From Pseudomonadota bacterium (GTDB lineage Bacteria > Pseudomonadota > Alphaproteobacteria > Caulobacterales > Caulobacteraceae), in NCBI GenBank assembly GCA_023412655.1, contig JAEYNH010000226.1, forward strand, positions 1-41,043: a DNA stretch of 41,043 bases, read 5' to 3'. The notes under the pieces are model-generated. The model searched no databases, was not told the origin of the DNA, and saw only the letters and a program-made list of their open reading frames with translations. The first letter of the stretch is position 1, and the number at the start of each line of letters is the position of its first letter. The translations under genes were made by a program, and so were the position numbers. Shown here one piece after another: positions 1 through 8,061 of this stretch.

Positions 1-37
1 GGCGCGGCGCCGTCGATCGCGGTGTTGAGGCTTGCGG

Positions 38-1258
38 CTAGGCCAGTTTCAGCAGTTCGGGCGCCAGGTCGGTGCGCTCCCACGAGAAACCGCCCTCGTT
101 GTCGGGCTTGCGGCCGAAGTGGCCATAGGCCGCGGTCCGGGCGTAGATCGGCTTGTTGAGGCCAAGATGCTCGCGGATCGACCGGGGCGTCGCCCCGCCG
201 ATCAGCTCGGGCAGCACCTTCTCGAGCTTGGCCGGGTCGATCTCGCCGGTGTTGTGCAGGTCGACGTAGAACGACAGCGGCTGGGCCACACCGATGGCGT
301 AGCTGATCTGGATGGTGCACTTCTTAGCCAGGCCCGCCGCGACCACGTTCTTGGCAAGGTAACGGCAGGCGTAGGCGGCCGAACGGTCCACCTTGGTGGG
401 GTCCTTGCCCGAAAAGGCGCCGCCGCCGTGCGGAGCCGCGCCGCCGTAGGTGTCGACGATGATCTTCCGGCCAGTGAGGCCCGCATCCCCGTCCGGCCCG
501 CCGATCTCGAAGCGGCCGGTGGGATTGATGTGCCACTTGGTCTTCTTGGTCACCAGGCCTTCGGGGAAGACTTCCAGCACGTAGGGCTTGATCACCTCGG
601 CGATGCGTTTGGGCGTGGCGATGTGCAAGCCCAGTCGCTTCTTGTGCTGAGTGGAGACCACGATCTGCAGGATTTCGGCCGGCCTGCCGTCCTCGTAACG
701 GATGGTCACCTGGCTCTTGGCGTCGGGCTCGAGCACGTCGCACTCGCCCGACTTCCGGACCTCGGCCAGACGCTTCAGGATGTTCTGCGAATACTGCAGG
801 GTGGCCGGCATCAGCTCGGGCGTCTCGTCCGAGGCGTAGCCGAACATGATGCCCTGGTCCCCGGCGCCTTCGTCCTTCTTGTCCGAGGCGTCGACGCCCT
901 GGGCGATGTGGGCCGACTGTTCGTGCAGATGGCAGGCGTACTTCGCCTTCTGCCAGTGGAAGCCCTTCTGTTCGTAGCCGATGTCCTTGATCGCGGCGCG
1001 GACCTTGGGCTCCAGCGACTTCACGATCTCCTTGGTGATCGCCTTGTTCTCGGCCTTGGACGCGCCCGGCTTGCCGGCGCGCACCTCGCCCGCCAGCACG
1101 ATGCGGTTGGTGGTGACGAGGGTCTCGCAGGCGACGCGCGCCTCGGGCTCCACCGACAGGAAGGCGTCGACCACGGTATCCGAGATGCGGTCAGCGACCT
1201 TGTCCGGATGGCCTTCGGACACGGCCTCGCTCGTGAAGATGTAGTTGGAACGGCTCAA
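38..1258 (-). CDS. metK: S-adenosylmethionine synthetase
   Basis: Makes S-adenosylmethionine from ATP and methionine in the cytoplasm, the methyl donor for the cell. The N-terminus carries the family signature SEAVSEGHPDKVADRISD, and the glycine-rich segment GGAAPHGGGAFSGKDPTKVD is typical of the ATP/phosphate-binding loop. The protein is about 406 residues, the usual family length. I chose the TTG at 1258 (protein beginning SRSNYIFTSE) because it has GGAG nine bases upstream and fits the family N-terminus; an in-frame ATG at 1291 would add 11 unconserved residues. The gene is downstream of an XRE regulator, and a perfect palindrome lies about 67 bases upstream of the start. The function is certain; the exact start is inferred. 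Confidence 0.97.
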   Translation of the reverse strand: MSRSNYIFTSEAVSEGHPDKVADRISDTVVDAFLSVEPEARVACETLVTTNRIVLAGEVRAGKPGASKAENKAITKEIVKSLEPKVRAAIKDIGYEQKGFHWQKAKYACHLHEQSAHIAQGVDASDKKDEGAGDQGIMFGYASDETPELMPATLQYSQNILKRLAEVRKSGECDVLEPDAKSQVTIRYEDGRPAEILQIVVSTQHKKRLGLHIATPKRIAEVIKPYVLEVFPEGLVTKKTKWHINPTGRFEIGGPDGDAGLTGRKIIVDTYGGAAPHGGGAFSGKDPTKVDRSAAYACRYLAKNVVAAGLAKKCTIQISYAIGVAQPLSFYVDLHNTGEIDPAKLEKVLPELIGGATPRSIREHLGLNKPIYARTAAYGHFGRKPDNEGGFSWERTDLAPELLKLA

Positions 1259-1324
1259 GACGCTTAGCTCCAGGGCTTCTTGCGGCCGCACACCCCAGGC
1301 GGCCAGCGGAGGTGCAAAAAGCCT

Positions 1325-1340
1325 ATAAAGAAGTCTTTAT
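1325..1340. promoter_or_regulatory. 16-bp palindrome upstream of metK, likely operator
   Basis: ATAAAGA-AG-TCTTTAT has perfect 7-bp arms around a 2-base centre, in AT-rich DNA between the XRE gene and metK. It resembles, from memory, the operator shape predicted for methionine-cycle repressors of the SahR (ArsR-like) type in proteobacteria. That assignment is tentative. The upstream XRE protein is an alternative binder. Confidence 0.55.
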
Positions 1341-1342
1341 GT

Positions 1343-1364
1343 CCCGCCAAGCGCCGTCGGCGGG
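1343..1364 (-). terminator. Hairpin just after the XRE gene
   Basis: Arms CCCGCC (1343-1348) and GGCGGG (1359-1364) enclose 10 bases directly after the XRE stop codon on the minus strand. No U-run follows, so it is at best a weak terminator or processing hairpin separating the XRE gene from metK. Confidence 0.25.
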
Positions 1365-1365
1365 G

Positions 1366-1788
1366 TCAGGCGTCGATGGCGTCCGGTTCGTCCGCCATGA
1401 CCCGGACAAGATCAAGAATGCGGCGCCGCACCTTCGCCTGGGGGATGCGCGGGAACAGCCGGGCCAGTTCGACCCCCTCATGCGACAGCAGGAACTTCTG
1501 CAGCGTCTCGGAAGGACCGAGGGCGAGGTTCGCCCCGCCGTCATCCAGCCCCTCGTAGAAGTAGCTCACCGGCACGTTCAGGGCCCGGGACATCTCCCAC
1601 AGCTTGGAGGCGCTGACCCGATTGGTCGCCCGCTCGTACTTCTGAACCTGCTGGAAGGTCAGGCCGATGGTTTCGGCCAGGCGTTCCTGGCTCATGCCGA
1701 GCTCCTTGCGACGCATACGGATGCGCAGCCCCACCTGCCGATCGACGGGATTCGGCGCGTCGCGGCCCAGGTCGGATAACGTGCTCAT
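1366..1788 (-). CDS. XRE-family helix-turn-helix regulator
   Basis: A DNA-binding protein of about 140 residues. The HTH_3/Cro-C1 domain runs from about residue 17 to 75, with the pattern RMRRKELGMSQERLAE then LTFQQVQKYERATNRVSAS. That is the standard alphaproteobacterial form often found near metK. The C-terminal half is helical and charged and has no recognisable ligand domain. The start is uncertain: ATG at 1788 gives MSTLSDLG, while ATG at 1800 adds four residues, and neither has a good ribosome site. It sits between lnt and metK and may act on the palindrome before metK. Targets are unknown. Confidence 0.85.
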   Translation of the reverse strand: MSTLSDLGRDAPNPVDRQVGLRIRMRRKELGMSQERLAETIGLTFQQVQKYERATNRVSASKLWEMSRALNVPVSYFYEGLDDGGANLALGPSETLQKFLLSHEGVELARLFPRIPQAKVRRRILDLVRVMADEPDAIDA

Positions 1789-1869
1789 CCTAAAGCCCAT
1801 ACCTAAGCTTGCAGGAATGGCAACCTTCGGGCGTAGGGCCTCCCCGCGGCAGATAATCGCGTCAGATGG

Positions 1870-3447
1870 TCACGGCCGGCGAACACGGCCCGCCACCGCG
1901 GCCAGGGCGGAGAGCCCCATCATGACTGCGAACAACAGGTCGCCGAAGCGGCTGAAGGGCGTGGGCGGCAACGGCGGCGGCAGGCGGGCGTCGATCACGC
2001 CGAGTTCGCCCAGGCCCAGCCGGGCCCCTGGGGCGATCCGCCCTTGGGCGTCGATGACCGCCGAGACGCCGGTGGGGGTGGAGCGCACGATCGGCAAGCC
2101 TTCCTCGATCGCCCGGTAGCTGGCGATGTTGAGGTGCTGCAAGGGGCCGCTGGTGCGACCGAACCAGGCGTCGTTGGACACATTGAGGATCCAGCTCGGC
2201 CGGACCCCCTCGCGGCCCGCCGCGGCGCGGGTGAAGCCGGGGAACAGGGCCTCGTAGCAGATCAGCGGCTGCACCGCCGGCGCGCCCCAGGGCGCCAGGG
2301 GCCTGGGCGGCGGGCCGGGGCTGAAATCTTCCGGCATGTTCACCAGGCTGCGCACGCCGAGCCGGGTCATGGTCTCGCCCAGGGGCAGGTACTCGCCGAA
2401 CGGCACCAGACGGTGCTTGTCGTAGACGCCGGTGACCCGCAGGCCGCCGCCCTCGCGACGGAAGGCCACCAGGCTGTTGAAGTAGCGGACTTGGCCCGAC
2501 GGGGCGAGTTCGGCGCGGTTGGCCCCCATCAGCAGGGTCTGCCCTTCGCCGAGGGCGTCGCGCAGCCGGGGCCCGTAGATGGAGCGCGGATCCAGGAGGT
2601 CGTCGATCACCGCCGGCAGGGCGCCTTCGGGCCAGACCACGATATCGGGCCGCCCGAGGCCCGGCACGGCGCTGGGCCGATCCGTCAGCCCCACATAGGT
2701 GTCGAAGATCTGCCGCAGGTTCTCGGGCTTCCATTTTTCCTTCTGGTCGATGTCGGCCTGGACGATGCGGATCGACGGCGCATCCGCTGCACCGGGCGCC
2801 GGGGCGGCCTGCAGACGGATCCAGCCGTATCCGTAGAGGCCGGCCAGCACGAGGGCGGCAAGGCCCAGGGTGACGATCCGCGCGCCCCGCCCGAGCTTGA
2901 GGCCCAGCACCGCCGGGGCCGCGCCGAGGGCCAGGGTTATCCAGGTCAGGCCGTAGGCGCCGAAGACGGCGGCGGCCTGGGAGGGCGCCGAACCCGCTCG
3001 CCAGCTTTCCCCGGGCAGGTTCCACGGGAAGCCGGTGAGGATGTGGCCACGAAGCCATTCGGCGGCCGCGAAACAGCCGGCGAAGACCAGCACCTTCCAG
3101 GCGCCCGCCGGCCGCAGCGCACGGTAGGACAGGCCCGCGAGGCCCCAGAACAACGCCAGCCCCCCGGCCATGGCCACAAGGGCGAAGGGCGCCATCCAGC
3201 CGTGCGCCTTCACGTCCACCAGGAAGGGCTCGACGATCCACCAGGTGGACAGGCCGAAATAGCCGAGCCCGCCCAGCCAACCGCGGAAGAAGACCGACCG
3301 CAGAGGCCGCGGCGAGTCCGCCTCGAGCGTCAGCAGGATCAGGGCATAGCCCAGCAGCCCCGGCAGCAGGCCGAACGGCGGATGCGCCAGCCCTGCGGCC
3401 AGGCCGCCGACGAGGGCCCACAGACGGACGAGCCAGGGCCGGTGCAA
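1870..3447 (-). CDS. lnt: Apolipoprotein N-acyltransferase
   Basis: Inner-membrane enzyme that adds the third acyl chain to lipoproteins, using phospholipid as donor, before export by Lol. The N-terminal ~210 residues hold several hydrophobic segments. The C-terminal part is a nitrilase-fold periplasmic domain. The expected triad is visible as E274 (VVWPEGALP), K344 (YDKHRLVPFGEYLP) and C397 (PLICYEALFPG). Length is 525 residues, normal for the family. The start is TTG at 3447, six bases after the stop of the upstream CBS-domain gene. CorC/YbeX-type genes are commonly adjacent to lnt, so one operon with corC, ybeY and phoH is likely. Confidence 0.96.
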   Translation of the reverse strand: MHRPWLVRLWALVGGLAAGLAHPPFGLLPGLLGYALILLTLEADSPRPLRSVFFRGWLGGLGYFGLSTWWIVEPFLVDVKAHGWMAPFALVAMAGGLALFWGLAGLSYRALRPAGAWKVLVFAGCFAAAEWLRGHILTGFPWNLPGESWRAGSAPSQAAAVFGAYGLTWITLALGAAPAVLGLKLGRGARIVTLGLAALVLAGLYGYGWIRLQAAPAPGAADAPSIRIVQADIDQKEKWKPENLRQIFDTYVGLTDRPSAVPGLGRPDIVVWPEGALPAVIDDLLDPRSIYGPRLRDALGEGQTLLMGANRAELAPSGQVRYFNSLVAFRREGGGLRVTGVYDKHRLVPFGEYLPLGETMTRLGVRSLVNMPEDFSPGPPPRPLAPWGAPAVQPLICYEALFPGFTRAAAGREGVRPSWILNVSNDAWFGRTSGPLQHLNIASYRAIEEGLPIVRSTPTGVSAVIDAQGRIAPGARLGLGELGVIDARLPPPLPPTPFSRFGDLLFAVMMGLSALAAVAGRVRRP

Positions 3448-3453
3448 GGTCGG

Positions 3454-4344
3454 TCAGACCTCCGCGGGAGCCGGCGCGCGGCGCACCCGCACGCGCTTTA
3501 CCCGCCGAGGATCGGCGGCCAGCACCTCGATGGAGTAGCCGTCAGGATGGGCGATGCGCTCACGCTTCTGGGGCACCCGTCCGGCCAGGGCGTTCACCAG
3601 CCCGGCGACCGTCTCGATCTCCTCGTCGAGGTTTTCCGGCGCGAGGTCGACGCCCTCGCCGATGGCATGCTCCAGCTCTTCGAGCGGGGCGCGGCCGTCG
3701 GCGATCCAACCGTCGTCGTCCTCGACGATGGGGCTGAAGCCCTGATCGTTCTCCTCGTCGTGCTCGTCGGCGATCTCGCCCACCAGCTTCTCGAGCAGAT
3801 CCTCCAGGGTGACCAGGCCGTCGGTGCCGCCGAACTCGTCGATCACCAGGGCCATGTGGGTGCGGCGGGTGCGCATCAGGGCCAGCAGCTCGGCCGCGGC
3901 CATGGACGGCGGGACGTAGAGCACCTTGCGGACCAGTTGGTAGCGGCCCTGCAGGATCTGGTCCTCGGGCTTCGGCTTACGGGTCTTGCGGGCCAGCAGC
4001 CTGAAGACATCCTTCACGTGGACCACGCCCACCGGCTCGTCCAGGGTGTCCTTGTAGACCGGCATACGGCTGTGTTCGGCCTCGACGAAGCGCGCCACCA
4101 CCTCGGCGAAGGTGCTGCTGCGGTCCAGGGCCACAATGTCGGCCCGGGGCTTCATCACGTCCTCGACGCGAAGGTTCTGGAAGGCGCGGGCCTGGCTCAC
4201 CAGCTCTCCCGCGCTTTCGGTTTCCGGCTCGGGCCCCCCGGCGCCCGCCGCTTCGGCGGCGTTCCGGCGGAACAGATCGACGAAGGCCATCAGCCCCCGT
4301 CGCCGGCCCGGGCCGGGCCTACTTGATGGATCAGGGTCAGTCAT
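3454..4344 (-). CDS. CBS-domain protein of the CorC/HlyC family
   Basis: A cytoplasmic protein of about 296 residues. It has two CBS domains (about residues 60-190, including RVEDVMKPRADIVALD and HSRMPVYKDTLDEPVGVVHVKD) followed by a CorC_HlyC C-terminal domain (about 205-285). The membrane DUF21/CNNM domain of larger relatives is absent. Family members bind adenine nucleotides and have been linked to magnesium and cobalt efflux, and in some bacteria to envelope stress, so the exact role is unsettled. I chose ATG at 4344, which overlaps the last codons of ybeY by 8 bases; a longer frame to 4431 only reads through ybeY. It sits in the conserved phoH-ybeY-corC-lnt order. Confidence 0.92.
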   Translation of the reverse strand: MTDPDPSSRPGPGRRRGLMAFVDLFRRNAAEAAGAGGPEPETESAGELVSQARAFQNLRVEDVMKPRADIVALDRSSTFAEVVARFVEAEHSRMPVYKDTLDEPVGVVHVKDVFRLLARKTRKPKPEDQILQGRYQLVRKVLYVPPSMAAAELLALMRTRRTHMALVIDEFGGTDGLVTLEDLLEKLVGEIADEHDEENDQGFSPIVEDDDGWIADGRAPLEELEHAIGEGVDLAPENLDEEIETVAGLVNALAGRVPQKRERIAHPDGYSIEVLAADPRRVKRVRVRRAPAPAEV

Positions 4345-4801
4345 GCTCTCCCTCACTGGCCTCGTAGGGGTCGGGGACCCCCAGTCCGGCCAGGATGACG
4401 CGCTCGAGGCCCTCCATGGCCTCCGCCTCATCTTCGCTCATGTGGTCGTATCCGAGAAGGTGCAACACGCCATGCACGACCAGGTGCTGCAGATGGTGGC
4501 CCAGCGGCTTGCCCTGCTCGCCCGCTTCCCGCGCGCAGACGCCGAACGCCAGCGCCACATCCCCCAGGTGCTTCTCGGGATTGGTCGGCGCCGGGAACGA
4601 CAGCACGTTGGTGGGCGCGTCCTTGCTCCGGAAACGGGCGTTCAGGTCGCGCACCGCCGCATCGTCGGTGAGCAACAGGGTCACGCCCTCACCGTCCGCC
4701 CCTTCGCTGTCCAGGGCGGCCTGGGCGGCGGCGCGGGTCAGGGCCTCCGCCTCCGGCAGCGCCGTGGTCCACACGGCGTCCTCGATCTCGATGTCGATCA
4801 A
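4337..4801 (-). CDS. ybeY: Endoribonuclease YbeY
   Basis: A metal-dependent endoribonuclease involved in 16S rRNA 3'-end maturation and ribosome quality control. The zinc-binding H-x3-H-x5-H signature is visible as HLVVHGVLHLLGYDH, preceded by the conserved LNARFRSKDAPTNVLSFP strand. Length is 154 residues, as usual. The start is TTG at 4801, overlapping the phoH stop as TTGA, which suggests coupled translation. The frame stays open upstream to 5392, but that part reads through phoH in another frame and is not YbeY-like. The phoH-ybeY pair is classical. Confidence 0.94.
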   Translation of the reverse strand: MIDIEIEDAVWTTALPEAEALTRAAAQAALDSEGADGEGVTLLLTDDAAVRDLNARFRSKDAPTNVLSFPAPTNPEKHLGDVALAFGVCAREAGEQGKPLGHHLQHLVVHGVLHLLGYDHMSEDEAEAMEGLERVILAGLGVPDPYEASEGEHD

Positions 4802-5754
4802 ACCGTCCGTCCGCGACGGGCCGCATCGGCGTCGTAGGCGCGGACGATCCGCTCCACCAGCGGGTGGCGGACCACGTCCTCGGACGAGAAGCGGGTGACG
4901 CCGATGCCCTTGACGCCCTCCAGCAGCCCCACGGCGTGGGCAAGGCCGGAATCGGCGGGGTTCGGCAGGTCGATCTGGGTGGGATCGCCCGTGACGGCCA
5001 TGCGCGATCCCTCGCCAATGCGGGTCAGCACCATCTTCATCTGGGCGCGGCTGGCGTTCTGCGCCTCGTCGACGATCACGAAGGCATGGCTGAGGGTGCG
5101 GCCGCGCAGGAAGGCGATGGGAGCGACCTCGATCTCGCCCTTCTCCCGCCGGCGGCGCAGCTGCTCGGCGCCCAGGATGTCCGTCAGCGCCTCCCACACC
5201 GGCGCCATATAGGGGTCGACCTTCTCGTTCATGTCGCCGGGCAGGAAGCCGAGTCGCTCGCCCGCCTCGACGGCGGGGCGGGAGACGATCAGCCGGTCGA
5301 CGGCGCCCTGCAGCAGCATGCCGGCCCCGTGGGCCACCGCCAGGAAGGTCTTGCCGGTGCCGGCGGGGCCCAGGCCGAACACCAGTTCGCATTCGGCCAG
5401 GGCCGGGTGGTAGGGGGCGTGGGGGGCGGTCTTGGGCGCCACCTGACCGCGCCGACCGACCGGCAGGTTGCTGGTCCCCGGCGCGGCGGGGCCGGCCCGG
5501 GCCTGGCCGATGGCGACGCGCACGTCGGCCTCGGCCACCTCGAGCCCGCGGTCGGCGCGGTCGGCGATCGCCTGGACGGCGCGTTTGGCCTGGCCGCGGC
5601 TCTTGGCGTCGCCGCTCAGCGACACCCCGCCGCCAGGCGTCTCCACAAGCACGCCGAACGCGTCCTCGATCAGCGCCGCGTGGCGGCTGTTCAGGCCGGC
5701 GACGGCGCGGACCGCGTCGTCGGACAGGGCGATGAATTCAGGTGCGCGGCTCAA
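4798..5754 (-). CDS. PhoH-family ATPase
   Basis: A cytoplasmic P-loop ATPase of 318 residues. Residues about 1-100 are the N-terminal extension of YbeZ-type proteins and the PhoH domain follows. Walker A is GPAGTGKT at 129-136. Walker B with the following conserved block is visible in VDEAQNASRAQMKMVLTR, then GDPTQIDLP. YbeZ partners YbeY in RNA metabolism in several bacteria, and the TTGA overlap with ybeY fits this. The start is itself a TTG overlapping the miaB stop (TTGA at 5754-5751), so miaB, phoH and ybeY look translationally chained. No better start is seen nearby. Confidence 0.94.
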   Translation of the reverse strand: MSRAPEFIALSDDAVRAVAGLNSRHAALIEDAFGVLVETPGGGVSLSGDAKSRGQAKRAVQAIADRADRGLEVAEADVRVAIGQARAGPAAPGTSNLPVGRRGQVAPKTAPHAPYHPALAECELVFGLGPAGTGKTFLAVAHGAGMLLQGAVDRLIVSRPAVEAGERLGFLPGDMNEKVDPYMAPVWEALTDILGAEQLRRRREKGEIEVAPIAFLRGRTLSHAFVIVDEAQNASRAQMKMVLTRIGEGSRMAVTGDPTQIDLPNPADSGLAHAVGLLEGVKGIGVTRFSSEDVVRHPLVERIVRAYDADAARRGRTV

Positions 5755-7097
5755 GCCGTCTCCAGTTCCCCAAGGAGGGCGCCGGACAGACTGTTCCGTG
5801 CGCCGCTTTCAACCTTCACAGGAACGATCTCGCCGATCAGTCGATCCGGCGCGGTGACGTGCACGGACTGCAAATAGGGGCTGCGCCCGATCAACTGGCC
5901 CGCATGGCGGCCAGGTTTCTCGAACAGGACCGGCAAGGTTCGGCCGACCTGGGCGGTGTTGAAGGCGGCCTGTTGCGCCTCAAGCAGCTCCTGCAGGCGG
6001 CGCAGGCGCTCGTCCTTCACCTCCTCCGCCACCTGGCCCGGCATGGCGGCGGCGGGCGTGCCGGGGCGACGGGAATATTTGAACGAGAAGCAGGAGGCGT
6101 AGCCGACCTCGCGCACGAGCTGCAGGGTGGCCTCGAAGTCGCTGTCCCGCTCGCCGGGGAAGCCGACGATGAAGTCCCCCGAGATGGCGATGTCGGGACG
6201 GGCCGCGCGTACCTTCTCGATCACCCGCAGATAGCTCTCGGCGGTGTGCGCGCGGTTCATGGCCCGCAGGATCTTGTCCGACCCGGCCTGCACCGGCAGG
6301 TGCAGGTACGGCATCAGCTCCGCCACCTCGGCGTGGGCGGCGATCAGCGCCTCGTCCATGTCCCGCGGGTGGCTGGTGGTGTAGCGGATGCGGTCCAGGC
6401 CCGGGATCTTCGCCAGCCGCCGGACAAGCCCGGCAAGGCCGCCTTCACCGTCGTAGGCGTTGACGTTCTGACCCAGCAGCGTGACCTCGCGCACGCCCTT
6501 CTCGGCCAGGGCCCGGGCCTCGGCTTCGATGGCCTCGGCGGGCCGGCTCCATTCGCCCCCGCGAGTGTAGGGAACGACGCAGAAGGTGCAGAACTTGTCG
6601 CAGCCCTCCTGCACGGTGAGGAAGGCCGTGACCCCCGTCGGGCGGCGGTCGGTGGACAGGACATCGAACTTCTCGTCGGGCGCGAAGTCGGCGGCGAGCC
6701 GCTCGCCCCGGGCCCGGTGGGCGCGGGCGATCAGCTCGGGCAGCTGGTGATAGGCCTGGGGCCCGACGACGAGGTCCACCGCCGGTTGCCGGCGCATGAT
6801 CTCCTCGCCCTCGGCCTGGGCGACGCAGCCGGCCACGGCGATGGTCATGCCCTGGCCCTCGGCCTGCCGGGCCTCCTTCATCCGCCGGATCTGACCCAGT
6901 TCGGAATAGACCTTTTCGGTGGCCTTCTCGCGGATATGGCAGGTGTTCAGCACCACCAGGTCGGCGCCCGACGGATCGTCCGTCATGCCATAGCCGAACG
7001 GCGCAAGGACATCGGCCATGCGCTCGCTGTCATAGACGTTCATCTGACAGCCGTAGGTCTTGATGTAGAGGCGCTTGGCGGGCGCAGGCTCGGACAT
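5751..7097 (-). CDS. miaB: tRNA-2-methylthio-N6-dimethylallyladenosine synthase
   Basis: A radical-SAM methylthiotransferase that modifies i6A37 to ms2i6A37 in tRNAs reading UNN codons. The N-terminal UPF0004 domain carries the three cluster cysteines (KTYGCQMN, LNTCHIREKA, AVAGCVAQAEG). The radical-SAM CxxxCxxC motif is CDKFCTFC. A TRAM-type RNA-binding segment lies at the C-terminus. With the ATG at 7097 (MSEPAPAKRLYIKTYG) the protein is 448 residues, normal for MiaB. The frame extends upstream to 7253, but that part runs into fur and is not conserved. It is followed by phoH through a TTGA overlap. Confidence 0.96.
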   Translation of the reverse strand: MSEPAPAKRLYIKTYGCQMNVYDSERMADVLAPFGYGMTDDPSGADLVVLNTCHIREKATEKVYSELGQIRRMKEARQAEGQGMTIAVAGCVAQAEGEEIMRRQPAVDLVVGPQAYHQLPELIARAHRARGERLAADFAPDEKFDVLSTDRRPTGVTAFLTVQEGCDKFCTFCVVPYTRGGEWSRPAEAIEAEARALAEKGVREVTLLGQNVNAYDGEGGLAGLVRRLAKIPGLDRIRYTTSHPRDMDEALIAAHAEVAELMPYLHLPVQAGSDKILRAMNRAHTAESYLRVIEKVRAARPDIAISGDFIVGFPGERDSDFEATLQLVREVGYASCFSFKYSRRPGTPAAAMPGQVAEEVKDERLRRLQELLEAQQAAFNTAQVGRTLPVLFEKPGRHAGQLIGRSPYLQSVHVTAPDRLIGEIVPVKVESGARNSLSGALLGELETA

Positions 7098-7161
7098 GGC
7101 GGGCGTTATGGGGTCCCGCACGACGCCGCGCAAGTTTCGGTCCCGGAAGAGGCCAGCAGCC

Positions 7162-7572
7162 TCAGTCCTCGATGGGCATGCCGTAGAGTTCGAGACGGTG
7201 ATCCACCAGCCGATAGCCGAGCTTGCGGGCGATCGCTTCCTGCAGGGCCTCAATCTCGTCGTCGACGAACTCCACCACCTTGCCGGTCTTCATGTCGATG
7301 AGATGGTCGTGGTGGTCGTCGGTGTGCTCCTCGTAGCGGGAGCGGCCGTCCCGGAAGTCGAGGCGGTCGATGATGCCGGCCTCCTCGAACAGGCGCACCG
7401 TGCGGTAGACGGTTGCGATGGAGATGTGCGGGTCCACGGCGTGAGCGCGGCGGTGCAGTTCCTCGACGTCCGGGTGGTCGCTGGAGGCGGAGAGCACCCG
7501 CGCGATGACCCGGCGCTGCTCGGTCATGCGCATGCCCTTTTCGACGCAGAGCCTTTCGATGCGGTCCGACAC
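7162..7572 (-). CDS. fur: Ferric uptake regulator family protein
   Basis: A 136-residue metal-dependent repressor. It has an N-terminal winged helix (EKGMRMTEQRRVIARVLSAS and ISIATVYRTVRLFEEAGIID) and a C-terminal dimerisation domain with the metal-site histidines in HTDDHHDHLIDMKTGKVVEF. The C-terminal CxxC zinc pairs of the E. coli protein are absent, which is common in alphaproteobacterial Fur/Mur proteins. It most probably controls iron homeostasis. A Mur-like manganese role cannot be excluded from sequence alone. It lies between rimI and miaB, 33 bases after rimI, so it is probably co-transcribed. Confidence 0.93.
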   Translation of the reverse strand: MSDRIERLCVEKGMRMTEQRRVIARVLSASSDHPDVEELHRRAHAVDPHISIATVYRTVRLFEEAGIIDRLDFRDGRSRYEEHTDDHHDHLIDMKTGKVVEFVDDEIEALQEAIARKLGYRLVDHRLELYGMPIED

Positions 7573-7605
7573 GGAGCCTCCAATTCCTTTGACGCTAGGA
7601 TAGGT

Positions 7606-8061
7606 CTAGTGGCCTTGGGTTCCAAGGTCGAGACGCATGACCAGGGCGTCCACATGACCGGCTTGTCCGCGGTCGTAATAGCCCCGCCGCAGCCCCGCCC
7701 TTTCAAATCCGAGGCCCTCGTAGAGCGCCACCGCGGGGGCGTTGTCGACGCCCACTTCCAGGAAGGCCGTCTCGGCGCCGCAGGCACGGGCGGCGCCGAG
7801 GGCGGCCACCATCAAGGCCTGGGCGATCCCACGGCGGCGCGCCTGCGGCGCGACCGCAATGGTGAGGATCTCAGCCTCGCCGGCCAGGGCCCGGCACACG
7901 ACGAAACCGTCTGGATCGTCATTCCCCGCCATGAGGGCGAAGACGCCCTCGCCAGCTAGCACCTCTTCCAGCGCCGCCTGGCCCCATGGCCGGTCGAAGG
8001 CCTGGGCGTGGACCTGCGCCATCGCGGGCGCATCGGCGGCGTCGGCGCTGCGGAGGTTCAT
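7606..8061 (-). CDS. rimI: GNAT N-acetyltransferase, RimI-like
   Basis: A 151-residue GNAT-fold acetyltransferase. The acetyl-CoA loop is seen in LTIAVAPQARRRGIAQALM, followed by FLEVGVDNAPAVALYEGLGF, which is characteristic of RimI (N-alpha-acetylation of ribosomal protein S18). Its ATG overlaps the tsaB stop as ATGA. The tsaB-rimI pair is widely conserved and supports the assignment. Substrate specificity cannot be read from the sequence. Confidence 0.9.
   Translation of the reverse strand: MNLRSADAADAPAMAQVHAQAFDRPWGQAALEEVLAGEGVFALMAGNDDPDGFVVCRALAGEAEILTIAVAPQARRRGIAQALMVAALGAARACGAETAFLEVGVDNAPAVALYEGLGFERAGLRRGYYDRGQAGHVDALVMRLDLGTQGH

Noticed and set aside
1..37. Start of another gene downstream of metK
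   Set aside because: Too short to identify anything; it may be intergenic or the beginning of the next minus-strand gene.
1259..1365. SAM riboswitch upstream of metK
   Set aside because: The leader is short and I see only the palindrome and a small GC hairpin, not a SAM-II or SAM/SAH-type fold.
2044..4326. A 760-residue plus-strand open frame opposite lnt and the CBS gene
   Set aside because: It has low-complexity composition rich in Gly, Arg, Gln and Asp, no domain, and lies entirely antisense to well-identified genes; it is a product of high GC.
4337..5392. A possible PhoH-YbeY fusion of 351 residues
   Set aside because: The N-terminal part is phoH sequence read in the wrong frame; YbeY starts at the TTGA junction and PhoH is intact in its own frame.
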